A DNA stretch of 64,000 nucleotides from the NCBI GenBank assembly GCA_964019135.1, contig OZ025256.1, forward strand, positions 42,380,035-42,444,034, given 5' to 3'. The notes beneath the pieces are model-generated. The model was not told where the DNA came from. It saw only the letters and a list, made by a program, of their open reading frames with translations, and ran no database searches. Below, piece by piece: positions 12,600 to 25,700 of the stretch. This stretch comes from Arenicola marina. Its lineage: Eukaryota > Annelida > Polychaeta > Arenicolidae. The translations under genes were made by a program, and so were the position numbers. How positions within the stretch are numbered: position 1 is the first letter of the stretch; each line of letters starts with the position of its first letter.

Positions 12600-14749
12600 A
12601 AAAGTATGGGCTCACGATTAGTTGAATTCAATAGTTAAATATCACTTTGGCTTTCGATGGTTTCGAGGCCGAACCCCGTCTTATGAATCAACATATGTCG
12701 TAATTGCATATGTCCTTAGATAAATTACAATGCGAGGTTTCTCAAACGTTACTATATGGAAACAGTTATGAGGTACAGAATTGGAACATTAGTCATGTTT
12801 TTTTTAATTTGGCGAATATAAAAAATGCAGGTTTTTCTGCCTTTTTAAAAGTTTGCAATTGTCAATGCACGAGAAATTATTTGAAAAAAAATGAGCAGAT
12901 TATCTTGCCGCTATATATAATATTAAGGGCGCTACGGTGGAAACTATGTTTTGGACCTGTGACGTTATCGTGATCTTGCCATTTTATTTGATGTTGCCCG
13001 TTAACGAACTTGACCTTTGTTTTGCAATTTGGAATCTTTGAATTTGGAATGTTAGAATTTGAAAGTGTTACATCCCCCTAGCGATTTAGAGCTTATGACG
13101 AAAATGGACGTCTGATGACGCATGATTCGACACTGAGAATTTTGAAAAAATTGACACGAACTGCATGGTTCCATCCATGGCTAAACCAAGCTAACTGCTT
13201 GACAAAGCAGAGCAACCTCAATGACTCAGACCCACATCCACCTTCCCAGCTGAGTGTGCAGGTGATCCGGTAAGATCTTGGTCTCTGCCTTGTCTGTTCA
13301 GACTGTTGTCTGTTGATTTATTGTGTAAACAATGTGGGCGATAATACAGATATTTTTATCTCTGCTGAAAAAACACCGCCCACACATTATCTTAACTGGT
13401 CACTTGTATCACTATGTTTCAATGTTAATAAGCAGTTACATAGAGAAATTCCGAAAATACGGCACTTCACAGCAGCAGACGAGCAGTTGTCAGAAATTGA
13501 AAGAATCTGTCAACTAACTTCTAAGACTAAGAAAAACAAAAATATTTGACTAGTTACAAGATTACGCTGTGAAGTGTCAGTCTAAAAGCCCTCTGTTCAG
13601 TGTCACTTTAATAAATGATATAGGTTTAGTTCAAATATATTAAAAATTACCAGAGTAGTCTAACTGGTCACAAGCGATCACACCAATATCTCGCGGACAA
13701 AACGAGCACACCGGAAGTTAGTTACATAAAACAAAGCTAACGCGCATCACAGATAGCATAAAAACGTTGATTCAACATGGATTAAACGTTTCTTTCGGAC
13801 ATTGATTAAATGTCGATATGCAACATTGATTAGATGTTAATTTTGCTCATCGAAAAAATGTCGAATCAATGTTATTAAATAACCTAATTTCAACGCTATT
13901 GCAACATTATTTCAACGGTTCATGGCAGTGTTCTATACCCAGACAAGTAGTTTGTTGTCTTTTACCACCCCTTGCCAGCCTGCCACAGCACCAAACTTTC
14001 GTTACTTGCATGGAAGTTCATTTGCAAGGAAGGAACAAACATACATAGAACTAGTCTGCGTCACTGGTTGGTTTCGAACGACCTAACGTTCGCACTGCCC
14101 GCGTGCTTACCCAATGCGCCATCGCGACTACGACGAATGACAATGTTTGGAACTTTTACTGTCTAAACGAGGAAAGAACAATGGACCATTCCCTGGTGTC
14201 GCTACAATTAATCCAAATTAAAGTTTAGTTACATGGTTGTCACAGGAAAAATTTCGTCGTGAAATGTTTTCGTTATATATTAGGATACCGTATGGTTGAA
14301 AGTGTGACATTGGATCAATGTTGTATCAATGTTCATATCGGTCAGCGCTTAGGGCTGTTAACGATGGTTGAAATTTGGACATTGAAATTGTGTTGAATTA
14401 ACGTTATCGACGTTCGCCGACGTTTCCACTCTGATTTTCAACATTGAATCAATGTCGTCATGCTATCTGGGATGATATGAGGTAATTCCAGCACAGTACA
14501 ATTTCAGATCGGTACATTCCATTGCAGATAGGAATGCTGCCATGTTGATGATGGCGGTCTGTACACGAGACACACAAGAATCTACATATTGGTGTTAGTG
14601 TTAAACTTGCCTAAACTTGCCCTTCTCGCTTATCTAGAGGCTAATGTAGGGGGAACTCGCTTGGCGGGAGGATACCGATTCGACCTGTGCGGATTCCATA
14701 AACCAACTCTAACGACCGTGTATAATAATACTGATGGGTTTTAATGGTG

Positions 14750-14846
<97 letters not shown>

Positions 14847-16518
14847 TAATAATAATAATAATAACGGGTATGGACAAGTACAATATACAAATATAATGTC
14901 GACATAAAAAGTGTAGCCAACCTTGTACCGAGCTTGAGAGAGGTGTCCCGTTCTCGTAGTTGGGGTGTCCGTGGTCGGCTTGAGCTCCTCCCCGAGGCTC
15001 GCCTTCCACACTTATTTATACTAACTTAATTCCCGACGATTGACCAATAGCAAATGCCGTTGCTGTTATTGGTCAATCGCCGCCCAGTGTGGCCCATGAT
15101 GGGTTCGGGCGGTTAGTGCCAACATGTTATTTCTACCCTCGTGGTAGTTGTTTGGCCGCGGGTACCAGCGGCCGGGAATTAACATGTGTGAATTGTATTT
15201 TGGCGTAGACGTATTGTTGTACGGTCTTAGTGTTTATGTGCAGCTTATTGTGTGTGATGACACCGGGGTTGGCTTAGTTGAATCAGTGCGTGATTGCACG
15301 TGTAACATTAGCAGCACGACGCCTGATTCAGGTCTCTCCCTGTGCGCGCTCATGCGCTGAGGGCGGATGTCGGAGCGTGACGGTATGGACTACCCGACCC
15401 CCACCACCACCCCAACCACCACCGCCGCACTTTGCACATCACCTCACCCCCGCTCCTCCTCCCACCCTCTCCTTTTTACGCCCCCCCCGCACGCTCCCCC
15501 TCCAACGCCCAACTCCCCGCTGATATATATATCTTTATTCGAACCCAACCATGACGGTGAACGCTATTCACAATGACGCAGTGCACCCTCGCCGGATATA
15601 ACTGCACGGACAACAGTTAAAGTATCTAGTCCATCTCACCTCGGCCCCTTCCTACACGGCTGCCCGTCACAGCGGTTACACACGAGGAGGGTCATATAGA
15701 CAGTCACCGTCACCCCCCCCCCCGCCCGCCGCTTATGCACTGTAATCTCGATCGAAATTCTAGCCTTACCTTCTTGTTTGTACAGGGGCCTGTTTGAGGC
15801 TGGGGCTGCGGTGGGTGCACGCCCAGAGCCCGAAAGTATAACGACACCAGAGACCAAAACGGGGCGCTTTGCAGGGCAAATCAAATGCCCCAGGCAGGGC
15901 CATTTTCCTAGTATAAAAGTATAAAAGCCGCAGGGCGATAAAAACTGCCCCAAACCGGTTTTATATATGGAGGAGATCTGGTGTTTACAGGTTTTCTCAA
16001 AGGTATAGCCATCAGGTGGTTAATATTTTTAAATGTATGTCTCCAAGAGAAAGTGACTTGTATGGCTCGTTCGACTTGCGACTAATAGTTTAGTCATTCT
16101 GTGCATGGACCAGGGTCAAATTGCAACAGAATTTCTTTTTGTGGGGATAGTATCTACACATGACCTAGTACAGCAGAAAAAAGGTCTAAAGAAATCTAGG
16201 CGGGGGAACATTTTTAAATTTGTATTTGAACATTTTGCATATCTTCACAATGTTAACCACCGATTTCGTGAGGATTTTGTATGTATACTGTAAGTTTGAG
16301 TTGCCTTATAGTCCGGTCATTCTAGCACCACATGGGGTGGACCAGGAACAAATTGCAACATACTTTATGTCTGTGGGGATAGTATCTACCCATGTCCTAG
16401 TATAACGGAAAAAAATCTAAAGATATCTATGTGGGGGAAACATTTAAAGAAAAGGAATTGAATTTTGTTCTCTTTTTCAACTTTTTCGGGGCGATTCAAC
16501 ATGATTTTCGTATATATC
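12600..16518. repeat. 4.45-kb tandem segmental repeat, copy 3 (shortened)
   Basis: Third copy, 3919 bp. It is colinear with the others except for three internal deletions relative to copies 1 and 2. The joins lie near 15210 (about 130 bp lost), near 15545 (about 125 bp lost) and near 15708 (about 400 bp lost, ending in a C-tract). The TAA microsatellite is expanded. After 16518 the sequence leaves the repeat. Confidence 0.9.
14743..14865. repeat. Expanded TAA/TGA microsatellite in copy 3
   Basis: More than 120 bp of AAT repeats broken at regular intervals by TGATAA. The same site spans about 34 bp in copy 1. The apparent polyisoleucine/polyleucine open frames on the minus strand come from this repeat. 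Confidence 0.9.
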
Positions 16519-16730
16519 ATCGGCCGTATTACTCCTTTTGTAGCTTATAACACCTCAAAATACAGTTCTAGACAAACTATTGCGTTTAAAGGTGTTTCTT
16601 AAGGTACACAAGAGACATTTCTCATATAAAAGCTGTTAATTTAGCAATTTATAAAAGATATATTTAGACATTAATGTAAAGGTGGCTGGTTAAGCAGGAA
16701 GCTGTAAAGGTCATATCTCGATAATGGAAA
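16519..16730. other. Short unique spacer
   Basis: AT-rich sequence between the 4.45-kb array and the 54-bp minisatellite. No motif or gene recognised. Confidence 0.5.
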
Positions 16731-19700
16731 GGGTTAAGGTAGAGAGAAAACCATGTATGTCACCGAGAGTAACCGCATTATGAAGGGTTAAGGTAGAGAG
16801 AAAGCCATGTATGTCACCGAGAGTAACTGCATTATGAAGGATTAGGATAGAGAGAAAGCCATGTACGTCACCGAGAGTAACTGCATTTTGAAGGGTTAAG
16901 GTAGAGAGAAAGCCATGTATGTCACCGAGAGTAACCGCATTACGAAGGGTTAAGGTAGAGAGAAAGCCATGTATGTCACCGAGAGTAACCGCATTAAGAA
17001 GGGTTAAGTTAGAGAGAAAGCCATGTATGTCACCGAGAGTAACTGCATTATGAAGGGTTAAGGTAGAGAGAAAGCCATGTATGTCACCGAGAGTAACTGC
17101 ATTATGAAGGGTTAAGGTAGAGAGAAAGCCATGTATGTCACCGAGAGTAACCGCATTACGAAGGGTTAAGGTAGAGAGAAAGCCATGTATGTCACCAAGA
17201 GTAACCGCATTACGAAGGGTTAAGGTAGAGAGAAAGCCATGTATGTCACCGAGAGTAACCGCATTATGAAGGGTTAAGGTAGAGAGAAAGCCATGTATGT
17301 CACCGAGAGTAACCGCATTATGAAGGGTTAAGGTAGAGAGAAAGCCATGTATGTCACCGAGAGTAACTGCATTATGAAGGGTTAATTTAGAGAGAAAGCC
17401 ATGTATGTCACCAAGAGTAACTGCATTACGAAGGGTTAAGGTAGAGAGAAAGCCATGTATGTCACTGAGAGTAACTGCATTATGAAGGGTAAAGGTAGAG
17501 AGAAAGCCATGTATGTCACCAAGAGTAACTGCATTACGAAGGGTTAAGGTAGAGAGAAAGCCATGTATGTCACCGAGAGTAACTGCATTACGAAGGGTTA
17601 AGGTAGAGAGAAAGCCATGTATGTCACCGAGAGTAACTGCATTACGATGGGTTAAGGTAGAGAGAAAGCCATGTATGTCACCGAGAGTAACTGCATTACG
17701 AAGGGTTAAGGTAGAGAGATGGCCATGTATGTCACCAAGAGTAACTGCATTACGAAGGGTTAAGGTAGAGAAAAAGCCATGTATGTCACCAAGAGTAACC
17801 GCATTACGAAGGGTTAAGGTAGAGAGAAAGCCATGTATGTCACCGAGAGTAACCGCATTATGAAGGGTTAAGGTAGAGAGAAAGCCATGTATGTCACCGA
17901 GAGTAACCGCATTATGAAGGATTAAGATAGAGAGAAAGCCATGTATGTCATCAAGAGTAACTGCATTACGAAGGGTTAAGGTAGAGAGAAAGCCATGTAT
18001 GTCACCGAGAGTAACCGCATTATGAAGGATTAAGGTAGAGAGAAAGCCATGTATGTCACCAAGAGTAACTGCATTACGAAGGGTAAAGGTAGAGAGAAAG
18101 CCAGGTATGTCACCGAGAGTAACCGCATTATGAACGGTTTAGGTAGAGAGAAAGCCATGTATGTCACCGAGAGTAACTGCATTATGAAGGGTAAAGGTAG
18201 AGAGAAAGCCATGTATGTCACCGAGAGTAACTGCATTATGAAGGGTTAAGGTAGAGAGAAAGCCATGTATGTCACCGAGAGTAACTGCATTATGAAGGAT
18301 TAAGGTAGAGAGAAAGCCATGTATGTCACCGAGAGTAACCGCATTACGAAGGGTTAAGGTAGAGAGAAAGCCATGTATGTCACCGAGAGTAACTGCATTA
18401 TGAAGGGTTAAGATAGAGAGAAAGCCATGTATGTCACCGAGAGTAACTGCATTATGAAGGGTTAAGGTAGAGAGAAAGCCATGTATGTCACCGAGAGTAA
18501 CCGCATTACGAAGGGTTAAGGTAGAGAGAAAGCCATGTATGTCACCGAGAGTAACTGCATTATGAAGGGTTAAGATAGAGAGAAAGCCATGTATGTCACC
18601 GAGAGTAACTGCATTATGAAGGGTTAAGATAGAGAGAAAGCCATGTATGTCACCGAGAGTAACCGCATTACGAAGGGTTAAGGTAGAGAGAAAGCCATGT
18701 ATGTCACCGAGAGTAACCGCATTACGAAGGATTAAGATAGAGAGAAAGCCATGTATGTCACCGAGAGTAACTGCATTATGAAGGGTTAAGGTAGAGAGAA
18801 AGCCATGTATGTCACCGAGAGTAACTGCATTATGAAGGGTTAAGGTAGAGAGAAAGCCATGTATGTCACCGAGAGTAACTGCATTATGAAGGGTTAAGGT
18901 AGAGAGAAAGCCATGTATGTCACCGAGAGTAACCGCATTATGAAGGGTTAAGGTAGAGAGAAAGCCATGTATGTCACCGAGAGTAACTGCATTATGAAGG
19001 GTTAAGGTAGAGAGAAAGCCATGTATGTCACCGAGAGTAACTGCATTATGAAGGGTTAAGGTAGAGAGAAAGCCATGTATGTCACCGAGAGTAACTGCAT
19101 TATGAAGGGTTAAGGTAGAGAGAAAGCCATGTATGTCACCGAGAGTAACTGCATTATGAAGGGTTAAGTTAGAGAGAAAGCCATGTATGTCACCGAGAGT
19201 AACTGCATTATGAAGGGTTGAGGTAGAGAGAAAGCCATGTATGTCACCGAGAGTAACCGCATTACGAAGGGTTAAGGTAGAGAGAAAGCCATGTATGTCA
19301 CCGAGAGTAACTGCATTATGAAGGGTTAAGTTAGAGAGAAAGCCATGTATGTCACCGAGAGTAACCGCATTACGAAGGGTTAAGGTAGAGAAAAAGCCAT
19401 GTATGTCACCAAGAGTAACTGCATTATGAAGGGTTAAGGTAGAGAGAAAGCCATGTACGTCACCAAGAGTAACTGCATTATGAAGGGTTAAGGTAGAGAG
19501 AAAGCCAGGTATGTCACCGAGAGTAACTGCATTACGAAGAGTTAAGGTAGAGAGAAAGCCATGTATGTCACCGAGAGTAACTGCATTATGAAGGGTTAAG
19601 TTAGAGAGAAAGCCATGTATGTCACCGAGAGTAACCGCATTACGAAGGGTTAAGTTAGAGAGAAAGCCATGTATGTCACCGAGAGTAACCGCATTATGAA

Positions 19701-22700
19701 GGGTTAAGGTAGAGAGAAAGCCATGTATGTCACCGAGAGTAACTGCATTATGAAGGGTTAAGTTAGAGAGAAAGCCAGGTATGTCACCGAGAGTAACCGC
19801 ATTATGAAGGATTAAGGTAGAGAGAAAGCCATGTATGTCACCGAGAGTAACCGCATTATGAAGGGTTAAGGTAGAGAGAAAGCCATGTATGTCACCGAGA
19901 GTAACTGCATTATGAAGGGTTAAGGTAGAGAGAAAGCCATGTATGTCACCGAGAGTAACCGCATTATGAAGGGTTAAGGTAGAGAGAAAGCCATGTATGT
20001 CACCGAGAGTAACTGCATTATGAAGGGTTAAGGTAGAGAGAAAGCCATGTATGTCACCGAGAGTAACCGCATTACGAAGGGTTAAGGTAGAGAGAAAGCC
20101 ATGTACGTCACCAAGAGTAACTGCATTATGAAGGGTAAAGGTAGAGAGAAAGCCATGTATGTCACCGAGAGTAACTGCATTATGAAGAGTTCAGTTAGAG
20201 AAAAAGCCATGTATGTCACCGAGAGTAACTGCATTATGAAGGGTTAAGGTAGAGAGAAAGCCATGTATGTCACCAAGAGTAACTGCATTACGAAGGATTA
20301 AGGTAGAGAGAAAGCCATGTATGTCACCAAGAGTAACTGCATTACGAAGGATTAAGGTAGAGAGAAAGCCATGTATGTCACCAAGAGTAACTGCATTACG
20401 AAAGATTAAGGTAGAGAGAAAGCCATGTATGTCACCAAGAGTAACTGCATTACGAAGGATTAAGGTAGAGAGAAAGCCATGTATGTCACCGAGAGTAACT
20501 GCATTATGAAGGGTTAAGGTAGAGAGAAAGCCATGTATGTCACCGAGAGTAACTGCATTATGAAGGGTTAAGGTAGAGAGAAAGCCATGTATGTCACCGA
20601 GAGTAACTGCATTATGAAGGGTTAAGGTAGAGAGAAAGCCATGTATGTCACCGAGAGTAACTGCATTATGAAGGGTTAAGGTAGAGAGAAAGCCATGTAT
20701 GTCACCAAGAGTAACTGCATTACGAAGGATTAAGGTAGAGAGAAAGCCATGTATGTCACCGAGAGTAACTGCATTACGAAGGATTAAGGTAGAGAGAAAG
20801 CCATGTATGTCACCGAGAGTAACTGCAGTGAAGGATTAAGGTAGAGAGAAAGCCATGTATGTCACCGAGAGTAACTGCATTACGAAGGATTAAGGTAGAG
20901 AGAAAGCCATGTATGTCACCGAGAGTAACTGCATTATGAAGGGTTAAGGTAGAGAGAAAGCCATGTATGTCACCGAGAGTAACTGCATTATGAAGGGTTA
21001 AGGTAGAGAGAAAGCCATGTATGTCACCAAGAGTAACTGCATTACGAAGGATTAAGGTAGAGAGAAAGCCATGTATGTCACCAAGAGTAACTGCATTACG
21101 AAGGATTAAGGTAGAGAGAAAGCCATGTATGTCACCAAGAGTAACTGCATTACGAAGGATTAAGGTAAAGAGAAAGCCATGTATGTCACCGAGAGTAACT
21201 GCATTATGAAGGGTTAAGGTAGAGAGAAAGCCATGTATGTCACCGAGAGTAACTGCATTATGAAGGGTTAAGTTAGAGAGAAAGCCATGTATGTCACCGA
21301 GAGTAACTGCATTATGAAGGGTTAAGGTAGAGAGAAAGCCATGTATGTCACCGAGAGTAACTGCATTTTGAAGGGTTAAGTTAGAGAGAAAGCCATGTAT
21401 GTCACCGAGAGTAACTGCATTACGAAGGATTAAGGTAGAGAGAAAGCCATGTATGTCACCGAGAGTAACTGCATTATGAAGGGTTAAGGTAGAGAGAAAG
21501 CCATGTATGTCACCGAGAGTAACTGCATTATGAAGGGTTAGGGTAGAGAGAAAGCCATGTATGTCACCGAGAGTAACTGCATTTTGAAGGGTTAAGGTAG
21601 AGAGAAAGCCATGTATGTCACCGAGAGTAACTGCATTACGAAGGGTTAAGGTAGAGAGAAAGCCATGTATGTCACCAAGAGTAACTGCATTATGAAGGGT
21701 TAAGGTAGAGAGAAAGCCATGTATGTCACCGAGAGTAACTGCATTATGAAGGGTTAAGGTAGAGAGAAAGCCATGTATGTCACCGAGAGTAACTGCATTA
21801 CGAAGGATTAAGGTAGAGAGAAAGCCATGTATGTCACCGAGAGTAACTGCATTATGAAGGGTTAAGGTAGAGAGAAAGCCATGTATGTCACCGAGAGTAA
21901 CCGCATTATGAAGGGTTAAGGTAGAGAGAAAGCCATGTATGTCACCAAGAGTAACTGCATTATGAAGGGTTAAGGTAGAGAGAAAGCCATGTATGTCACC
22001 GAGAGTAACTGCATTACGAAGGATTAAGGTAGAGAGAAAGCCATGTATGTCACCGAGAGTAACTGCATTATGAAGGGTTAAGGTAGAGAGAAAGCCATGT
22101 ATGTCACCGAGAGTAACTGCATTATGAAGGGTTAAGTTAGAGAGAAAGCCATGTATGTCACCGAGAGTAACTGCATTATGAAGGGTTGAGGTAGAGAGAA
22201 AGCCATGTATGTCACCGAGAGTAACCGCATTACGAAGGGTTAAGGTAGAGAGAAAGCCATGTATGTCACCGAGAGTAACTGCATTATGAAGGGTTAAGTT
22301 AGAGAGAAAGCCATGTATGTCACCGAGAGTAACCGCATTACGAAGGGTTAAGGTAGAGAAAAAGCCATGTATGTCACCAAGAGTAACTGCATTATGAAGG
22401 GTTAAGGTAGAGAGAAAGCCATGTACGTCACCAAGAGTAACTGCATTATGAAGGGTTAAGGTAGAGAGAAAGCCAGGTATGTCACCGAGAGTAACTGCAT
22501 TACGAAGAGTTAAGGTAGAGAGAAAGCCATGTATGTCACCGAGAGTAACTGCATTATGAAGGGTTAAGTTAGAGAGAAAGCCATGTATGTCACCGAGAGT
22601 AACCGCATTACGAAGGGTTAAGTTAGAGAGAAAGCCATGTATGTCACCGAGAGTAACCGCATTATGAAGGGTTAAGGTAGAGAGAAAGCCATGTATGTCA

Positions 22701-25700
22701 CCGAGAGTAACCGCATTATGAAGGGTTAAGTTAGAGAGAAAGCCAGGTATGTCACCGAGAGTAACCGCATTATGAAGGATTAAGGTAGAGAGAAAGCCAT
22801 GTATGTCACCGAGAGTAACCGCATTATGAAGGGTTAAGGTAGAGAGAAAGCCATGTATGTCACCGAGAGTAACTGCATTATGAAGGGTTAAGGTAGAGAG
22901 AAAGCCATGTATGTCACCGAGAGTAACCGCATTATGAAGGGTTAAGGTAGAGAGAAAGCCATGTATGTCACCGAGAGTAACTGCATTATGAAGGGTTAAG
23001 GTAGAGAGAAAGCCATGTATGTCACCGAGAGTAACCGCATTACGAAGGGTTAAGGTAGAGAGAAAGCCATGTACGTCACCAAGAGTAACTGCATTATGAA
23101 GGGTAAAGGTAGAGAGAAAGCCATGTATGTCACCGAGAGTAACTGCATTATGAAGAGTTAAGTTAGAGAAAAAGCCATGTATGTCACCGAGAGTAACTGC
23201 ATTATGAAGGGTTAAGGTAGAGAGAAAGCCATGTATGTCACCAAGAGTAACTGCATTACGAAGGATTAAGGTAGAGAGAAAGCCATGTATGTCACCAAGA
23301 GTAACTGCATTACGAAGGATTAAGGTAGAGAGAAAGCCATGTATGTCACCAAGAGTAACTGCATTACGAAGGATTAAGGTAGAGAGAAAGCCATGTATGT
23401 CACCAAGAGTAACTGCATTACGAAGGATTAAGGTAGAGAGAAAGCCATGTATGTCACCAAGAGTAACTGCATTACGAAGGATTAAGGTAGAGAGAAAGCC
23501 ATGTATGTCACCGAGAGTAACTGCATTATGAAGGGTTAAGGTAGAGAGAAAGCCATGTATGTCACCGAGAGTAACTGCATTATGAAGGGTTAAGGTAGAG
23601 AGAAAGCCATGTATGTCACCGAGAGTAACTGCATTATGAAGGGTTAAGGTAGAGAGAAAGCCATGTATGTCACCGAGAGTAACTGCATTATGAAGGGTTA
23701 AGGTAGAGAGAAAGCCATGTATGTCACCAAGAGTAACTGCATTACGAAGGATTAAGGTAGAGAGAAAGCCATGTATGTCACCGAGAGTAACTGCATTACG
23801 AAGGATTAAGGTAGAGAGAAAGCCATGTATGTCACCGAGAGTAACTGCAGTGAAGGATTAAGGTAGAGAGAAAGCCATGTATGTCACCGAGAGTAACTGC
23901 ATTACGAAGGATTAAGGTAGAGAGAAAGCCATGTATGTCACCGAGAGTAACTGCATTATGAAGGGTTAAGGTAGAGAGAAAGCCATGTATGTCACCGAGA
24001 GTAACTGCATTATGAAGGGTTAAGGTAGAGAGAAAGCCATGTATGTCACCAAGAGTAACTGCATTACGAAGGATTAAGGTAGAGAGAAAGCCATGTATGT
24101 CACCAAGAGTAACTGCATTACGAAGGATTAAGGTAGAGAGAAAGCCATGTATGTCACCAAGAGTAACTGCATTACGAAGGATTAAGGTAGAGAGAAAGCC
24201 ATGTATGTCACCGAGAGTAACTGCATTATGAAGGGTTAAGGTAGAGAGAAAGCCATGTATGTCACCGAGAGTAACTGCATTATGAAGGGTTAAGTTAGAG
24301 AGAAAGCCATGTATGTCACCGAGAGTAACTGCATTATGAAGGGTTAAGGTAGAGAGAAAGCCATGTATGTCACCGAGAGTAACTGCATTTTGAAGGGTTA
24401 AGTTAGAGAGAAAGCCATGTATGTCACCGAGAGTAACTGCATTACGAAGGATTAAGGTAGAGAGAAAGCCATGTATGTCACAGAGAGTAACTGCATTATG
24501 AAGGGTTAAGGTAGAGAGAAAGCCATGTATGTCACCGAGAGTAACTGCATTATGAAGGGTTAGGGTAGAGAGAAAGCCATGTATGTCACCGAGAGTAACT
24601 GCATTTTGAAGGGTTAAGGTAGAGAGAAAGCCATGTATGTCACCGAGAGTAACTGCATTACGAAGGGTTAAGGTAGAGAGAAAGCCATGTATGTCACCAA
24701 GAGTAACTGCATTATGAAGGGTTAAGGTAGAGAGAAAGCCATGTATGTCACCGAGAGTAACTGCATTATGAAGGGTTAAGGTAGAGAGAAAGCCATGTAT
24801 GTCACCGAGAGTAACTGCATTACGAAGGATTAAGGTAGAGAGAAAGCCATGTATGTCACCGAGAGTAACTGCATTACGAAGGATTAAGGTAGAGAGAAAG
24901 CCATGTATGTCACCGAGAGTAACTGCATTATGAAGGGTTAAGTTAGAGAGAAAGCCATGTATGTCACCGAGAGTAACCGCATTACGAAGGGTTAAGGTAG
25001 AGAAAAAGCCATGTATGTCACCAAGAGTAACTGCATTATGAAGGGTTAAGGTAGAGAGAAAGCCATGTACGTCACCAAGAGTAACTGCATTATGAAGGGT
25101 TAAGGTAGAGAGAAAGCCAGGTATGTCACCGAGAGTAACTGCATTACGAAGAGTTAAGGTAGAGAGAAAGCCATGTATGTCACCGAGAGTAACTGCATTA
25201 TGAAGGGTTAAGTTAGAGAGAAAGCCATGTATGTCACCGAGAGTAACCGCATTACGAAGGGTTAAGTTAGAGAGAAAGCCATGTATGTCACCGAGAGTAA
25301 CCGCATTATGAAGGGTTAAGGTAGAGAGAAAGCCATGTATGTCACCGAGAGTAACCGCATTATGAAGGGTTAAGTTAGAGAGAAAGCCAGGTATGTCACC
25401 GAGAGTAACCGCATTATGAAGGATTAAGGTAGAGAGAAAGCCATGTATGTCACCGAGAGTAACCGCATTATGAAGGGTTAAGGTAGAGAGAAAGCCATGT
25501 ATGTCACCGAGAGTAACTGCATTATGAAGGGTTAAGGTAGAGAGAAAGCCATGTATGTCACCGAGAGTAACCGCATTATGAAGGGTTAAGGTAGAGAGAA
25601 AGCCATGTATGTCACCGAGAGTAACTGCATTATGAAGGGTTAAGGTAGAGAGAAAGCCATGTATGTCACCGAGAGTAACCGCATTACGAAGGGTTAAGGT

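Noticed and set aside
14641-15011. Polyisoleucine/polyleucine frames of 100-122 codons (minus)
   Set aside because: Translation of the expanded TAA microsatellite.
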